64,000 nucleotides of DNA. It comes from Winogradskyella ursingii (GTDB lineage Bacteria; Bacteroidota; Bacteroidia; Flavobacteriales; Flavobacteriaceae). Location of the stretch: NCBI RefSeq assembly GCF_013403975.1, contig NZ_JABFDH010000006.1, forward strand, positions 124,001 through 188,000, in the 5' to 3' direction. Below, in pieces: positions 47,622 through 56,595 of the stretch. A program made the translations under genes and the position numbers. Each line of letters begins with the position of its first letter. The stretch's first letter is position 1. The notes under the pieces were generated by a model, which made no database searches, was not told the DNA's origin, and saw only the letters and a program-made list of their open reading frames with translations.

Positions 47622-49325
47622 TTAAAAACCAACAGCAGTATCATCACCACGTTTATCAGCACCACCTTCGTAGGTTCCGTCCTCCAGTTGAAGAATACCA
47701 TCAACAATGCCTATAATTGGCGAACGGGTTTCATTGATATTGTAACCTAAATTTTGAAGCTGTTGAATTAATTTTTTGTCGAATGCATTTGGTTCCATCC
47801 TGATTTCATCTGGTAACCACTGATTGTGGAATCTGGGCGCATTGACTGCTTCTTGCATATTCATTTCAAACTCGTGTACATTTAAAATAGTTTGAAGTAC
47901 AGAAGTTATAATTGTTGAACCGCCAGGTGTGCCAACCGACATATAGAATTCTCCATCTTTTTCAACAATGGTTGGTGTCATAGAACTCAGCATTCGCTTT
48001 TCGGGTTCAATACTATTAGCCTCTGCACCAATGAGTCCGTAATAATTGGGCTCTCCAGGTTTGCTGCTAAAATCATCCATTTCATTATTCAGGAAAAAAC
48101 CTAATTCGTTTGCATAGAGTTTAGAGCCATATCCGCCATTTAACGTTGTAGTAACCGCAATGGCATTACCAAACTGGTCCACAATAGAGTAGTGGGTTGT
48201 TTCGTTGCTTTCGTAACCTATAATATTTCCGTGCGAAAGTGAATCGACAGAGGTTGGCTCAGAAAATGAAAAATCTTCCATTCTATTGTTAAGGTACGCT
48301 TCGCTAGTCAAAGTTTTTACCGGTATATCTACAAAATCTGGGTCACCTAAATAATAGCTTCGGTCTGCATAAGCACGTTTTTCGGCTTCGACCAAAACCT
48401 GAATGTATTTTAATGAATTATGACCGTAGTCTTTAAGGTCAAATGGTTGAGCCATTATCATGATTTGATTTAAGCAAATACCACCAGATGAGGGTGGTGA
48501 CATTGACGTAATAGTTAAATCATCATATTCAAAAACTATTGGATCTCGCCATTTGGCTTCATATTTTGCTAAATCTTCTAAAGTGATAATGCTTCCATTT
48601 GCTTGCAAGAACTCCACCAATTTTTTTGCGGTTTCGCCATTGTAAAATTCGTCTCTTCCATGATTAGCAATACGCTGTAAAGTTGCTGCTAATGGATTAT
48701 TTATCATTCGGTCTCCAGCTTTAAGCTTGTTATTATATGGGATTTCCTTCAGGTTAACTGCTTTAAACATACTATCGTAACCAGCAATTCTTTTTTCTTG
48801 ATTTTTGGTGATGATGTACCCGTTTTTTGCAAGTTCAATCACAGGTGCTAAAATGGTAGCAACATCAAGTTTGCCAAATCGTTTTTGTGCTTCAAAAATA
48901 CCCGCAATGGTCCCAGGTACACCAACGGCCATACCTCCCACAGTGCTTTTATTTTGAATAATGTCCCCATTTTCATCGAGATACATGTTTTTTTCTGATG
49001 CTAATGGCGCCTTTTCTCGGTAATCCAATGCGCCTTTGGTACCATCTGCCAAACGATAAACTAAGAATCCACCACCACCAAGATTCCCAGCATAAGGATA
49101 AGCAACTGCCAATGCCATTTCTGTGGCCATCATAGCATCAAATGCATTGCCACCCTGTTGCATAATGTCAGATCCAATTTTTGAGGCTTCCTCACGTGCA
49201 CTTACCACCATAGCTTTATGTGCAATAAACCCTTTTTCCTTGATATTAAGCATTTGCTTTTCGGGTTCATTTTTACAACTCCATACCAATAATATTAGAA
49301 TGCAGGATGAAAGAAAGTGTCTCAT
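47622..49325 (-). CDS. ggt: Gamma-glutamyltransferase
   Basis: This 567-residue lipoprotein-type protein (signal with Cys17 in LLVWSCKNE) is an N-terminal-nucleophile hydrolase that cleaves the gamma-glutamyl bond of glutathione and transfers it to water or amino acids. The autocatalytic cleavage and nucleophile Thr lies in NETTHYSIVDQFGNAIAVTTTLN (Thr of TTHYS). Substrate-binding segments GGGFLVYRLADG and MLSSMTPTIV are kept, as is the glycine loop VGTPGGSTIITSVLQ. It is periplasmic. It overlaps the ACP-phosphodiesterase-like gene by four bases, so they are coupled. Confidence 0.95.
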   Translation of the reverse strand: MRHFLSSCILILLVWSCKNEPEKQMLNIKEKGFIAHKAMVVSAREEASKIGSDIMQQGGNAFDAMMATEMALAVAYPYAGNLGGGGFLVYRLADGTKGALDYREKAPLASEKNMYLDENGDIIQNKSTVGGMAVGVPGTIAGIFEAQKRFGKLDVATILAPVIELAKNGYIITKNQEKRIAGYDSMFKAVNLKEIPYNNKLKAGDRMINNPLAATLQRIANHGRDEFYNGETAKKLVEFLQANGSIITLEDLAKYEAKWRDPIVFEYDDLTITSMSPPSSGGICLNQIMIMAQPFDLKDYGHNSLKYIQVLVEAEKRAYADRSYYLGDPDFVDIPVKTLTSEAYLNNRMEDFSFSEPTSVDSLSHGNIIGYESNETTHYSIVDQFGNAIAVTTTLNGGYGSKLYANELGFFLNNEMDDFSSKPGEPNYYGLIGAEANSIEPEKRMLSSMTPTIVEKDGEFYMSVGTPGGSTIITSVLQTILNVHEFEMNMQEAVNAPRFHNQWLPDEIRMEPNAFDKKLIQQLQNLGYNINETRSPIIGIVDGILQLEDGTYEGGADKRGDDTAVGF

Positions 49326-49924
49326 ATATGATAAAGTTTTTCTATTTCTAAACGTTTGTTTGTGCTGAATTCTATCAGCTCTTCGAAAAAAAGAGTAAAA
49401 TCTTTTTCAAAAGCATTGTAATGTTCCATGAGCTCTTTGGTCGCTAAATTCATTTTAGATTTTCCCTTAGTACGTCTGTTCATACCGTTAAGCACTTGTT
49501 GAATTCCATCAATAGAAGCATAACTTAGTAACCAGTTGCCCTCGATCATTATAGGTGTCATTTTCTTGAAGCGTTCCGGTAAATGATGTAAGTTTCTAAT
49601 TAGACTTTCGTAAAAATCATCGATGTATTCTTTTAGTGGAATTTTAGAATAATCGTTCCAGTTTTTAGCTAAAAAATGATCGTAAAAAATATCCACTATC
49701 ACTCCGCTATAATGCCCATAATTTTTGTGTAATCTTTTGGTACTTCTCCTTACGATAGGGTGCGCATCCGTATAGGTGTCAATCTCTCGATGTAACTGAA
49801 TACCAGCTTGCATTGCCACGGGAAATCGTTTAAAGTTGCCACCTCTTACACCATCTCCGGCAAAGTTGCCGATAGTGAGTAGCTCGTCGTCACTAGACAG
49901 GTAAATATGGGCTAGGAAGTTCAT
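49322..49924 (-). CDS. ACP phosphodiesterase-like (DUF479) protein
   Basis: This 200-residue HD-like protein opens with MNFLAHIYLS and NFAGDGVRGG, hallmarks of the AcpH/DUF479 family, and has HREIDTYTDAHPIVR and VDIFYDHFLAKNW. E. coli AcpH removes phosphopantetheine from acyl carrier protein. Key His and Asp residues (HREIDTYTD, FYDHFL) are kept. It starts the unit that continues into ggt by a four-base overlap. Divergent from glmM. Confidence 0.9.
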   Translation of the reverse strand: MNFLAHIYLSSDDELLTIGNFAGDGVRGGNFKRFPVAMQAGIQLHREIDTYTDAHPIVRRSTKRLHKNYGHYSGVIVDIFYDHFLAKNWNDYSKIPLKEYIDDFYESLIRNLHHLPERFKKMTPIMIEGNWLLSYASIDGIQQVLNGMNRRTKGKSKMNLATKELMEHYNAFEKDFTLFFEELIEFSTNKRLEIEKLYHI

Positions 49925-49968
49925 GTGTCGAATTTACAAATTCATTATAACATTTTTACTATAACCAC

Positions 49969-49976
49969 TATATTTG
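49969..49976 (+). promoter_or_regulatory. -7 box TATATTTG of glmM
   Basis: Exact TAnnTTTG match, 17 bases before the glmM ATG at 49993, giving a short leader of about 11 bases. Confidence 0.55.
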
Positions 49977-49992
49977 CTCAAAATCAAAATAA

Positions 49993-51381
49993 ATGACCTT
50001 AATAAAATCCATTTCAGGAATTCGTGGTACCATAGGAGGAGCCGTAGAAGATAACTTAACTCCAATTGATGCTGTTAAATTTGCTGCTGCTTACGGTACG
50101 TGGCTTAGGCAACAACGCAATAAAGAAAATTATCGAGTTGTAGTTGGCAGAGATGCTCGCATTTCAGGAGAAATGATACAGAATTTAGTAATGAATACAT
50201 TGGTCGGTTTGGGTATTGATGTCGTTGATGTGGGTCTTTCAACCACTCCAACCGTTGAAGTTGCCGTACCAATGGAGCATGCCGATGGAGGAATAATTTT
50301 AACGGCAAGCCATAATCCAAAACAATGGAATGCCCTAAAATTGTTGAATGCAAAAGGAGAATTTTTGAATGGAGCAGAAGGACAGAAAATTTTAGAGATT
50401 GCAGAATCTAGTGATATGATTTTTGCTGAGGTTGATGATTTAGGTAAAATTAGCAAGAACGAAGCCTATATAGATTTACATATCGATGAGGTTTTAGATT
50501 TACCACTAGTAAATAAAAAAGCGATTGAAGATGCTAATTTTAAAGTGGTAGTCGATGGAGTGAATTCTACAGGCGGTATTGCGATTCCGTTATTATTAGA
50601 GCGTTTGGGAGTGCATCCCGTAAAATTATATTGCGAGCCAACAGGCCATTTTCCGCATAATCCAGAGCCTTTAAAAGAGCACTTGGGTGATTTGGCAGAT
50701 GCTGTCGTAAAAGAGAATGCTGATTTCGGGATTGTCGTAGATCCGGATGTGGACCGTTTAGCATTTATGGACGAAACTGGCGAAATGTTTGGTGAAGAAT
50801 ATACTTTGGTCGCTTGTGCAGATTATGTATTGAGCAAAAATCCTGGAAATACGGTAAGTAATATGAGTTCTACTCGAGCGTTGCGAGATGTGACCGAAAA
50901 GCATGGTGGAACTTACGAAGCTAGTGCAGTGGGTGAAGTGAACGTTGTGGAACTAATGAAGAAAAACAATGTTGTCATTGGTGGAGAAGGTAATGGAGGT
51001 ATAATCTATCCAGAGTTGCATTACGGACGTGATGCCTTGGTCGGAGTCGCTTTATTCTTGAGTCTGTTGGCTGAAAAGAAAATGAAAGTAAGCGAATTGC
51101 GTGCTTCTTATCCTAATTATTTTATGAGCAAAAAGAAGATTCAATTAACTCCAGAATTGGATGTGGATGGAATTTTAAAAACCATGGAATCCAATTACAG
51201 CCATGAAAACTTAAAAACAATTGATGGTGTAAAAATTGATTTTGCAGAAAGTTGGGTACACTTAAGAAAAAGTAATACAGAACCAATTATAAGAATTTAT
51301 ACTGAAGCGCAATCGCAAAAAGAAGCCGATGATTTAGCAGATAGATTTATTGCTGAGATTGAAGCAATAGCCAATAATTAA
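49993..51381 (+). CDS. glmM: Phosphoglucosamine mutase
   Basis: This 462-residue alpha-D-phosphohexomutase converts glucosamine-6-phosphate to glucosamine-1-phosphate for cell-wall and lipid A precursors. The phosphoserine is Ser106 in TASHNPKQWNA, the metal motif is DPDVDR (250-255), the sugar-binding loop is GEGNGGIIYP, and the phosphate-binding loop is RKSNTEPIIRIYTEA. Related phosphomannomutases share the fold, so the sugar is inferred from overall similarity to Bacteroidota GlmM. It begins 34 bases before a transglutaminase-like gene on the same strand. Confidence 0.92.
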   Translation: MTLIKSISGIRGTIGGAVEDNLTPIDAVKFAAAYGTWLRQQRNKENYRVVVGRDARISGEMIQNLVMNTLVGLGIDVVDVGLSTTPTVEVAVPMEHADGGIILTASHNPKQWNALKLLNAKGEFLNGAEGQKILEIAESSDMIFAEVDDLGKISKNEAYIDLHIDEVLDLPLVNKKAIEDANFKVVVDGVNSTGGIAIPLLLERLGVHPVKLYCEPTGHFPHNPEPLKEHLGDLADAVVKENADFGIVVDPDVDRLAFMDETGEMFGEEYTLVACADYVLSKNPGNTVSNMSSTRALRDVTEKHGGTYEASAVGEVNVVELMKKNNVVIGGEGNGGIIYPELHYGRDALVGVALFLSLLAEKKMKVSELRASYPNYFMSKKKIQLTPELDVDGILKTMESNYSHENLKTIDGVKIDFAESWVHLRKSNTEPIIRIYTEAQSQKEADDLADRFIAEIEAIANN

Positions 51382-51414
51382 CTTGATATTATAACCGTAA
51401 AGAATTAGAGATAA

Positions 51415-52053
51415 ATGATGAAATATTTGGCGTCTTCATATTATTTTGATTTTGAAAGTGATATTATTCAAAATATTATTTCCAAATATAAGTGTAGGCC
51501 ATTATCTAAAGTGGACCAGTCAATTGCACTCTATACTAAAATACGGGACGATTATAAATATGATCCATACAATATCAGTCTTTCTAAAAACAATTATCGG
51601 TCTAGTATAATTGCTAATAAAACCACAGGAAATTGTGTTGAAAAATCAATATTATTAATTGCTTGTCTTAGAGGTTTAGACATACCTGCAAGACTTCATT
51701 TGGGCAAAGTTAAAAATCATATTGCAGTTGAGCGGTTAACAGAAAAATTTGGGATCAACGAATTAACGCCACATGGTATGGTTCAGGTTTATTTAAATGA
51801 TAAATGGCTTAAAGTTTCTCCGGCTTTTAATAAGTCTTTATGCGAGAAGTTAAATGTTACCCCATTAGATTTTGACGGAAAAAATAACGCCTGCTTGCAA
51901 GAGTTTAATAAGGAAGGAAAACAATTTATGGAATATCTAGATGATTATGGCCATTTTGAAGATGTGCCTGTGGAATTTATGAAACAAAACATAAAAGTAC
52001 ATTATCCTCATATATTTGACACTAAAGAGAATATTACAGAATTTAAATTATAA
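51415..52053 (+). CDS. Transglutaminase-like protein
   Basis: This 212-residue cytosolic protein has the transglutaminase-like core: GNCVEKSILLIACLRGLDIPARL with Cys74, and LTPHGMVQVYLNDKWLKVSPAFN with His120. The Asp that normally follows His in the VDPT motif reads VSPA here, so the catalytic triad may be incomplete. No signal peptide. It lies between glmM and a class V aminotransferase on the same strand, gaps of 33 and 45 bases, so an operon is probable. Role unknown; many cytosolic members modify peptides or proteins. Confidence 0.75.
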   Translation: MMKYLASSYYFDFESDIIQNIISKYKCRPLSKVDQSIALYTKIRDDYKYDPYNISLSKNNYRSSIIANKTTGNCVEKSILLIACLRGLDIPARLHLGKVKNHIAVERLTEKFGINELTPHGMVQVYLNDKWLKVSPAFNKSLCEKLNVTPLDFDGKNNACLQEFNKEGKQFMEYLDDYGHFEDVPVEFMKQNIKVHYPHIFDTKENITEFKL

Positions 52054-52098
52054 TAATAAAATAACTGCCTACTCTAGTTAAGCCAAAACATATAACTT

Positions 52099-53601
52099 AT
52101 GATTTCTGAAACTAATACTATAGAAAAGACCGAACTTGAAACCTATTTCGAGCAATTCAGAAAACATATTATAGGTCAGGATCAAACCTTTGTTTCACCT
52201 TATGGTGAGCAGAGAATTATTTATACAGACTGGACAGCATCTGGCCGATTATACAGACCGATTGAGGAAAAACTTTGCAATGAGTTTGGTCCTTTTGTGG
52301 CAAATACACATACTGAAACAACTGTATCTGGTACGGCTATGACGAAAGCTTACCATAAAGCCAAACAAATTATTAAAGACCATGTTAACTGTAATGAGCA
52401 TGATGTGCTCATAGTTTCGGGTAATGGTATGACAGGCGTGGTCAATAAGTTTCAACGTATACTAGGGCTCAAAATTCCTGAAAATCTAAAAAATTATACC
52501 AAAGTTCCGGATGAAATGCGACCTGTGGTTTTTGTAACTCATATGGAGCATCACAGTAATCAAACGTCATGGTTGGAAACCATGGCCAAGGTTGAGGTCA
52601 TTCCGCCAGACGAGAATGGATTATTCAGTTTGGATAATTTAGAAAAACTACTTCTCAAGTATAAAGATTGTACCATTAAAATAGCTTCGATTATTGGTGG
52701 CTCGAATGTGACTGGAATTCAGAATCCACATCATGAAGTTGCTAAATTGATGCATAAGCATGGAGGTGTATGTTTTGTTGATTTTGCCTGTTCAGCACCT
52801 TACGTGGAGATTGACATGCATCCAGAAGATGAGGATGCACAATTGGACGCTATCTTTTTCTCTCCACATAAATTCTTGGGAGGACCTGGAACTTCGGGTG
52901 TATTGGTTTTTAATAAGAAATTGTATAAAAATATGATTCCTGATTGTCCTGGAGGTGGTACCGTAAGTTGGACTAACCCTTGGGGCGAGCACAAATACAT
53001 AGATAATATAGAAGATCGGGAAGATGGTGGTACACCAGGCTTTCTTCAAACCATAAAAACGGCACTTTCCGTTAAATTGAAAGAGCAAATGGGAGTGGGC
53101 AAAATGCTAGAACGTGAACACCAATTGGTTTCTTATGTGTTTAAAAGGTTAAATGATAAATCTGATATTCATATTCTAGCAGGTCAGCACACAGATAGAC
53201 TTGGAGTTATTTCATTCTATATTGACGACCTCCACTACAATCTAGGAGTAAAACTTCTCAACGATAAATTTGGTATTCAGACTCGAGGTGGCTGCAGCTG
53301 TGCAGGAACGTATGGTCACTTTTTGTTACACGTAGATCAAAAAACTTCGAGGGAATTAACCAGCGAGATATCTATTGGCGAATTGGTTAGAAAACCTGGT
53401 TGGATCCGTATGTCCATTCATCCAACAACCACAAATGATGAAATTAAATTTGTTTGCGATAGTATTTTAAATTTAGCCAGAAATCATGAGGATTGGGCTA
53501 AGGACTATGAATATTCGAAATGCAATAATGAATTCATTCATAAATCATTAGTGAATCAGCCTTGCAACACAACTAATGTTGATGTATGGTTTGATTTGTA
53601 G
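52099..53601 (+). CDS. Long class V aminotransferase, cysteine-desulfurase-like
   Basis: This 500-residue protein is about 100 residues longer than typical members. The PLP lysine is Lys258 in FFSPHKFLGGPGTSG, the cofactor Asp is in CFVDFACSAPY (about 228), and HMEHHSNQTSWLE is the SufS-like N-terminal helix pattern. Near the C-terminus RGGCSCAGTYGH resembles the Cys loop of selenocysteine lyase/desulfurases (RxGxxCA), so sulfur or selenium transfer is possible. The extra length is in the middle and C-terminal end. Downstream in the glmM unit. Substrate unresolved. Confidence 0.82.
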   Translation: MISETNTIEKTELETYFEQFRKHIIGQDQTFVSPYGEQRIIYTDWTASGRLYRPIEEKLCNEFGPFVANTHTETTVSGTAMTKAYHKAKQIIKDHVNCNEHDVLIVSGNGMTGVVNKFQRILGLKIPENLKNYTKVPDEMRPVVFVTHMEHHSNQTSWLETMAKVEVIPPDENGLFSLDNLEKLLLKYKDCTIKIASIIGGSNVTGIQNPHHEVAKLMHKHGGVCFVDFACSAPYVEIDMHPEDEDAQLDAIFFSPHKFLGGPGTSGVLVFNKKLYKNMIPDCPGGGTVSWTNPWGEHKYIDNIEDREDGGTPGFLQTIKTALSVKLKEQMGVGKMLEREHQLVSYVFKRLNDKSDIHILAGQHTDRLGVISFYIDDLHYNLGVKLLNDKFGIQTRGGCSCAGTYGHFLLHVDQKTSRELTSEISIGELVRKPGWIRMSIHPTTTNDEIKFVCDSILNLARNHEDWAKDYEYSKCNNEFIHKSLVNQPCNTTNVDVWFDL

Positions 53602-53630
53602 ATAATCTTAGACACAGATTTTCTCTTTTT

Positions 53631-54521
53631 TTATTTGAATGCCACAGGTACTTTATCTCTATGTTTCCAACGTTTATGAGTCCATAAATAATATTCTGGA
53701 GCTTCGTGGATTTGCTTTTCAACTAATTTGAAGAATATATCTGTGATTTCATAATTTTCAAAATCATTAGGATGTTCTGTAATCGTTTCAAAGGTTGTTT
53801 CATAGTAGCCACGTTTGATTCGTTTTACTTTAAAAAAAACGACAACCATATCCAGTTTTTTAGCCAATGTCTCAGCACCAGTATACATTGGCACTTTTAT
53901 GCCCATGAATTCATTCCAATGAAAAGCTTTGTTAGCTTTAGGAGATTGGTCTGACACAAATCCGTTGATGGTCAATTCACCTCTTTTTTTATAGTCGTTT
54001 AAAATCGTAAACGTTTCTTTTGTGGTAATTAAATGCGAATCGTATTTAGCTCTAATACCCTTAACTAAATGGTCAAAATGTTTGTTTGCCAAACGTTTAT
54101 AGACTGCAAATCCTTTATGTTTTACATAGCTTTGTAGTATAAAAATCCACTCCCAACTACCGTAATGCGCGCACATTAAAATAATACTACGTTGTTTTAT
54201 TTCAAGATCATTTATAACTTCGACATTTGGAAATTTGAATCGTTTTTGCATTTCGGCCTTAGAAATGGTTAAGGATTTTATGGCCTCAACAATCATATCA
54301 CACAAATGATGATAAAACTTATTCATTATAGTTTTAATTTCCTTGTCTGATTTTTCTGGAAACACCAATTGTAAATTTTCTTTTACTACAGATGTTCTAT
54401 AACCAAATATCTTATATACAAACAAATACAGAAAGTCTGAAAATGCATATAATAATCTGAACGGCAATATAGAAATGAGCCATAAAATAGGATAGATAAG
54501 GATGTAGGCGATAAGATGCAT
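53631..54521 (-). CDS. LpxL/LpxM-type lipid A acyltransferase-like protein
   Basis: This 296-residue inner-membrane enzyme has an N-terminal hydrophobic helix and the acyltransferase active-site motif H-x4-E (His119 to Glu124 in CAHYGSWEW), with FVSDQSPKANKAFHWNEFMG as the second conserved block. The family transfers acyl chains to lipid A or other lipids from acyl-ACP. In Bacteroidota homologues this may act on lipid A or on other membrane lipids; specificity is not readable. Its promoter lies back-to-back with that of the rhomboid gene. Confidence 0.87.
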   Translation of the reverse strand: MHLIAYILIYPILWLISILPFRLLYAFSDFLYLFVYKIFGYRTSVVKENLQLVFPEKSDKEIKTIMNKFYHHLCDMIVEAIKSLTISKAEMQKRFKFPNVEVINDLEIKQRSIILMCAHYGSWEWIFILQSYVKHKGFAVYKRLANKHFDHLVKGIRAKYDSHLITTKETFTILNDYKKRGELTINGFVSDQSPKANKAFHWNEFMGIKVPMYTGAETLAKKLDMVVVFFKVKRIKRGYYETTFETITEHPNDFENYEITDIFFKLVEKQIHEAPEYYLWTHKRWKHRDKVPVAFK

Positions 54522-54543
54522 TAGGCGGTTGTTTTTGCTACGG

Positions 54544-54551
54544 CAAATATA
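54544..54551 (-). promoter_or_regulatory. Minus-strand -7 box TATATTTG of the acyltransferase gene
   Basis: Exact match on the minus strand, 23 bases before the acyltransferase start. One base separates it from the plus-strand box, so both form a 17-base palindrome (54544-54560). Confidence 0.6.
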
Positions 54552-54552
54552 T

Positions 54553-54560
54553 TATATTTG
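54553..54560 (+). promoter_or_regulatory. Plus-strand -7 box TATATTTG of the rhomboid gene
   Basis: Exact match, 16 bases before the rhomboid ATG at 54577. See the palindrome 54544-54560. Confidence 0.6.
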
Positions 54561-54576
54561 AGGCAATAGAAGTTTT

Positions 54577-55230
54577 ATGTACAATTTAGATTTAGTTACA
54601 GTAGTTATTATTGCGGCCAATGCTATTATTTCTTTTAAGGGTTTTGGTGACCGTCTTTTTTTTGAACGTTATAAATTTAATGTAGGTAGTATAAGACGAG
54701 GTGAGCAAATTAGAATGTTTAGTTCTGGGTTTTTACATGCCGATACGGCTCATTTATTGTTTAATATGTTTACGCTCTACTTTTTTGCTTATGTAGTTAT
54801 TGGGCAGTTGGGCAATTTCAATTTTATTATTATTTATTTGGCCAGTTTACTTTTTGGAAATTTGTTATCACTTTACTTTCATAAAGATGAATATTGGTAT
54901 AGCGCAGTAGGAGCTAGCGGCGCAGTAACGGGAGTGTTGTATTCAGCAATCTTATTATATCCAGAAATGAGTCTATATATGTTCTTTGTGCCTATACCTA
55001 TACCTGGTTATATTTTTGGAATCGGTTATTTATTATATTCCATTTACGGTATGAAAAAGAGGATAGGAAATATTGGTCATGATGCTCACTTTGGTGGAGC
55101 TGTTGGAGGTTATGCAATTACGTTAATCTTAAAGCCAAGCTTGTTTGAAACTGATTTAGGTCACGTGGCATTGTTAGCAGTACCAATAGTAATCCTCTTT
55201 GTACTTCATAAAACAGGTAAGCTCAATTAA
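54577..55230 (+). CDS. Rhomboid intramembrane serine protease
   Basis: This 217-residue protein has six membrane helices. The catalytic dyad is visible: Ser114 in AVGASGAVTG and His171 in GHDAHFGGAVGGY. The oxyanion-side motif HADTAHLLFNMFTL (about 54-67) includes Asn63. Rhomboids cut membrane proteins in their transmembrane segment. Targets here are unknown. It is monocistronic, convergent with the TlpA-like gene by about 21 bases. Confidence 0.93.
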   Translation: MYNLDLVTVVIIAANAIISFKGFGDRLFFERYKFNVGSIRRGEQIRMFSSGFLHADTAHLLFNMFTLYFFAYVVIGQLGNFNFIIIYLASLLFGNLLSLYFHKDEYWYSAVGASGAVTGVLYSAILLYPEMSLYMFFVPIPIPGYIFGIGYLLYSIYGMKKRIGNIGHDAHFGGAVGGYAITLILKPSLFETDLGHVALLAVPIVILFVLHKTGKLN

Positions 55231-55251
55231 ATTTAAAACAGACAGTAAAAT

Positions 55252-56415
55252 TTACTTGTTTTGTTCCCCTAAAAGTTGATCAACCTTCGCACGGAGAGCT
55301 GGTCCTCTTAAATTTTTGGCCAGAATTCGACCTTCTTCATCTAATACATAAGTGGCAGGTATAGCTGTAATGTTATAAAGACTTGCTACAGGACCATTAA
55401 AATACTGTAAGTTCGAAACTTGTGGCCAAGTGAGCTTATCCTTTTCTATAGCATCTAACCATGCTTGTTTTGGATCTTGTTGGTTTGGTGCACCATCTAA
55501 GGAAACTCCCAAAATTTCTAATCCTTTATCATGGTACTCTTCATATAGTTTAACCAGATTTGGATTCTCTCTACGGCAAGGCCCACACCAGGCTGCCCAA
55601 AAATCGATAACAGTCAATTTACCCTTAACATCTTCTAAGTTAATATCTTCACCAGTTGGTGAAGGCGCAGAAAATCTTGGTGCCATTTCTCCACTTCTTA
55701 ATCGTTTTGTTTTTTGAAATTGAATTTGGGCAATATCTATCTGTTTCAATACTGTGACGCCTTTGGAGGACTCTTTGATATCTGAATCAAGTTTTTGAAA
55801 TACATCATTCAATCGATCTGCATCAACATCTGGTTTGTTAACTTCCATTTCTAATAAATGTAAACTGAGAAAAGATTCAGGATGTTCCTCTGCAAAATTA
55901 ATGGCATAATTTTTAAATGAGCTTTTGTGCTCCTCAATGATTGGCAATAATGAATCTACGGCAATAGAGTCCTTATTTAGCATAGCGGTTCTATAGGCAA
56001 CTATTTTTTTCCGTCCTATTTCTTGTAAGTCCAATATTCCGCTTTGAAAATTTTTATAATCGATATGTGTTTCAGATCCAGTGACTTTAGATTCGGGAAA
56101 AGTAATTGTGTTGACATCAATTTCAATTTCACCAGGTTCTAACATAAAGGCTAAATTTCCCATTAAACCATCGATAGTCAAAATTCTTACGGTTGGATAA
56201 CCGATATCACCTTTAAATTGAAACTTTTCGTTCATCACAATGGCAGTATCCTTCACGATTTCTGTTCCGCTCGGATCAAATTCCTTTAAATAAGCCCTAA
56301 TACCATTATATACATTTGGCGCATTACCTTCAATCACAAAAGCGGTATCGTTTTCATCTTTACATGAGGTCAAAACACAGCATACAATAAGGCAGATTAG
56401 GCTTAATTTTTTCAT
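55252..56415 (-). CDS. DUF4369 / TlpA-type thioredoxin lipoprotein
   Basis: This 387-residue lipoprotein (lipobox LTSC, Cys18) has an N-terminal DUF4369 domain (about residues 22-110), a helical linker, and a C-terminal TlpA/AhpC-type thioredoxin domain with CGPC (Cys277 and Cys280 in AAWCGPCRRENP). It likely reduces disulfides in the periplasm or on the outer membrane, for example in cytochrome c maturation or surface-protein repair. Such DUF4369-TlpA fusions are common in Bacteroidota. Monocistronic, with its own promoter box at 56473. Confidence 0.92.
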   Translation of the reverse strand: MKKLSLICLIVCCVLTSCKDENDTAFVIEGNAPNVYNGIRAYLKEFDPSGTEIVKDTAIVMNEKFQFKGDIGYPTVRILTIDGLMGNLAFMLEPGEIEIDVNTITFPESKVTGSETHIDYKNFQSGILDLQEIGRKKIVAYRTAMLNKDSIAVDSLLPIIEEHKSSFKNYAINFAEEHPESFLSLHLLEMEVNKPDVDADRLNDVFQKLDSDIKESSKGVTVLKQIDIAQIQFQKTKRLRSGEMAPRFSAPSPTGEDINLEDVKGKLTVIDFWAAWCGPCRRENPNLVKLYEEYHDKGLEILGVSLDGAPNQQDPKQAWLDAIEKDKLTWPQVSNLQYFNGPVASLYNITAIPATYVLDEEGRILAKNLRGPALRAKVDQLLGEQNK

Positions 56416-56472
56416 CGTTTTTTATTTTTTAATTTATCTGAATTATAAAATATATCATTATTAATATCAGTG

Positions 56473-56480
56473 CAAATATA
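56473..56480 (-). promoter_or_regulatory. -7 box TATATTTG of the TlpA-like gene
   Basis: Exact match on the minus strand, about 58 bases before the ATG at 56415, giving a leader of about 50 bases. Confidence 0.5.
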
Positions 56481-56570
56481 AAAAGTACAAGATACAAGAT
56501 GTATAATTTTTTGTAAATTATATCTTAAAAATAGAATTGTACTCTTCTGTTAGAATGATATAATTTACAA

Positions 56571-56578
56571 TACTTTTG
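56571..56578 (+). promoter_or_regulatory. -7 box TACTTTTG of mnmE
   Basis: Exact TAnnTTTG match followed by CAAC, 18 bases before the mnmE ATG at 56596. Confidence 0.55.
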
Positions 56579-56595
56579 CAACAAATAATTGACTA

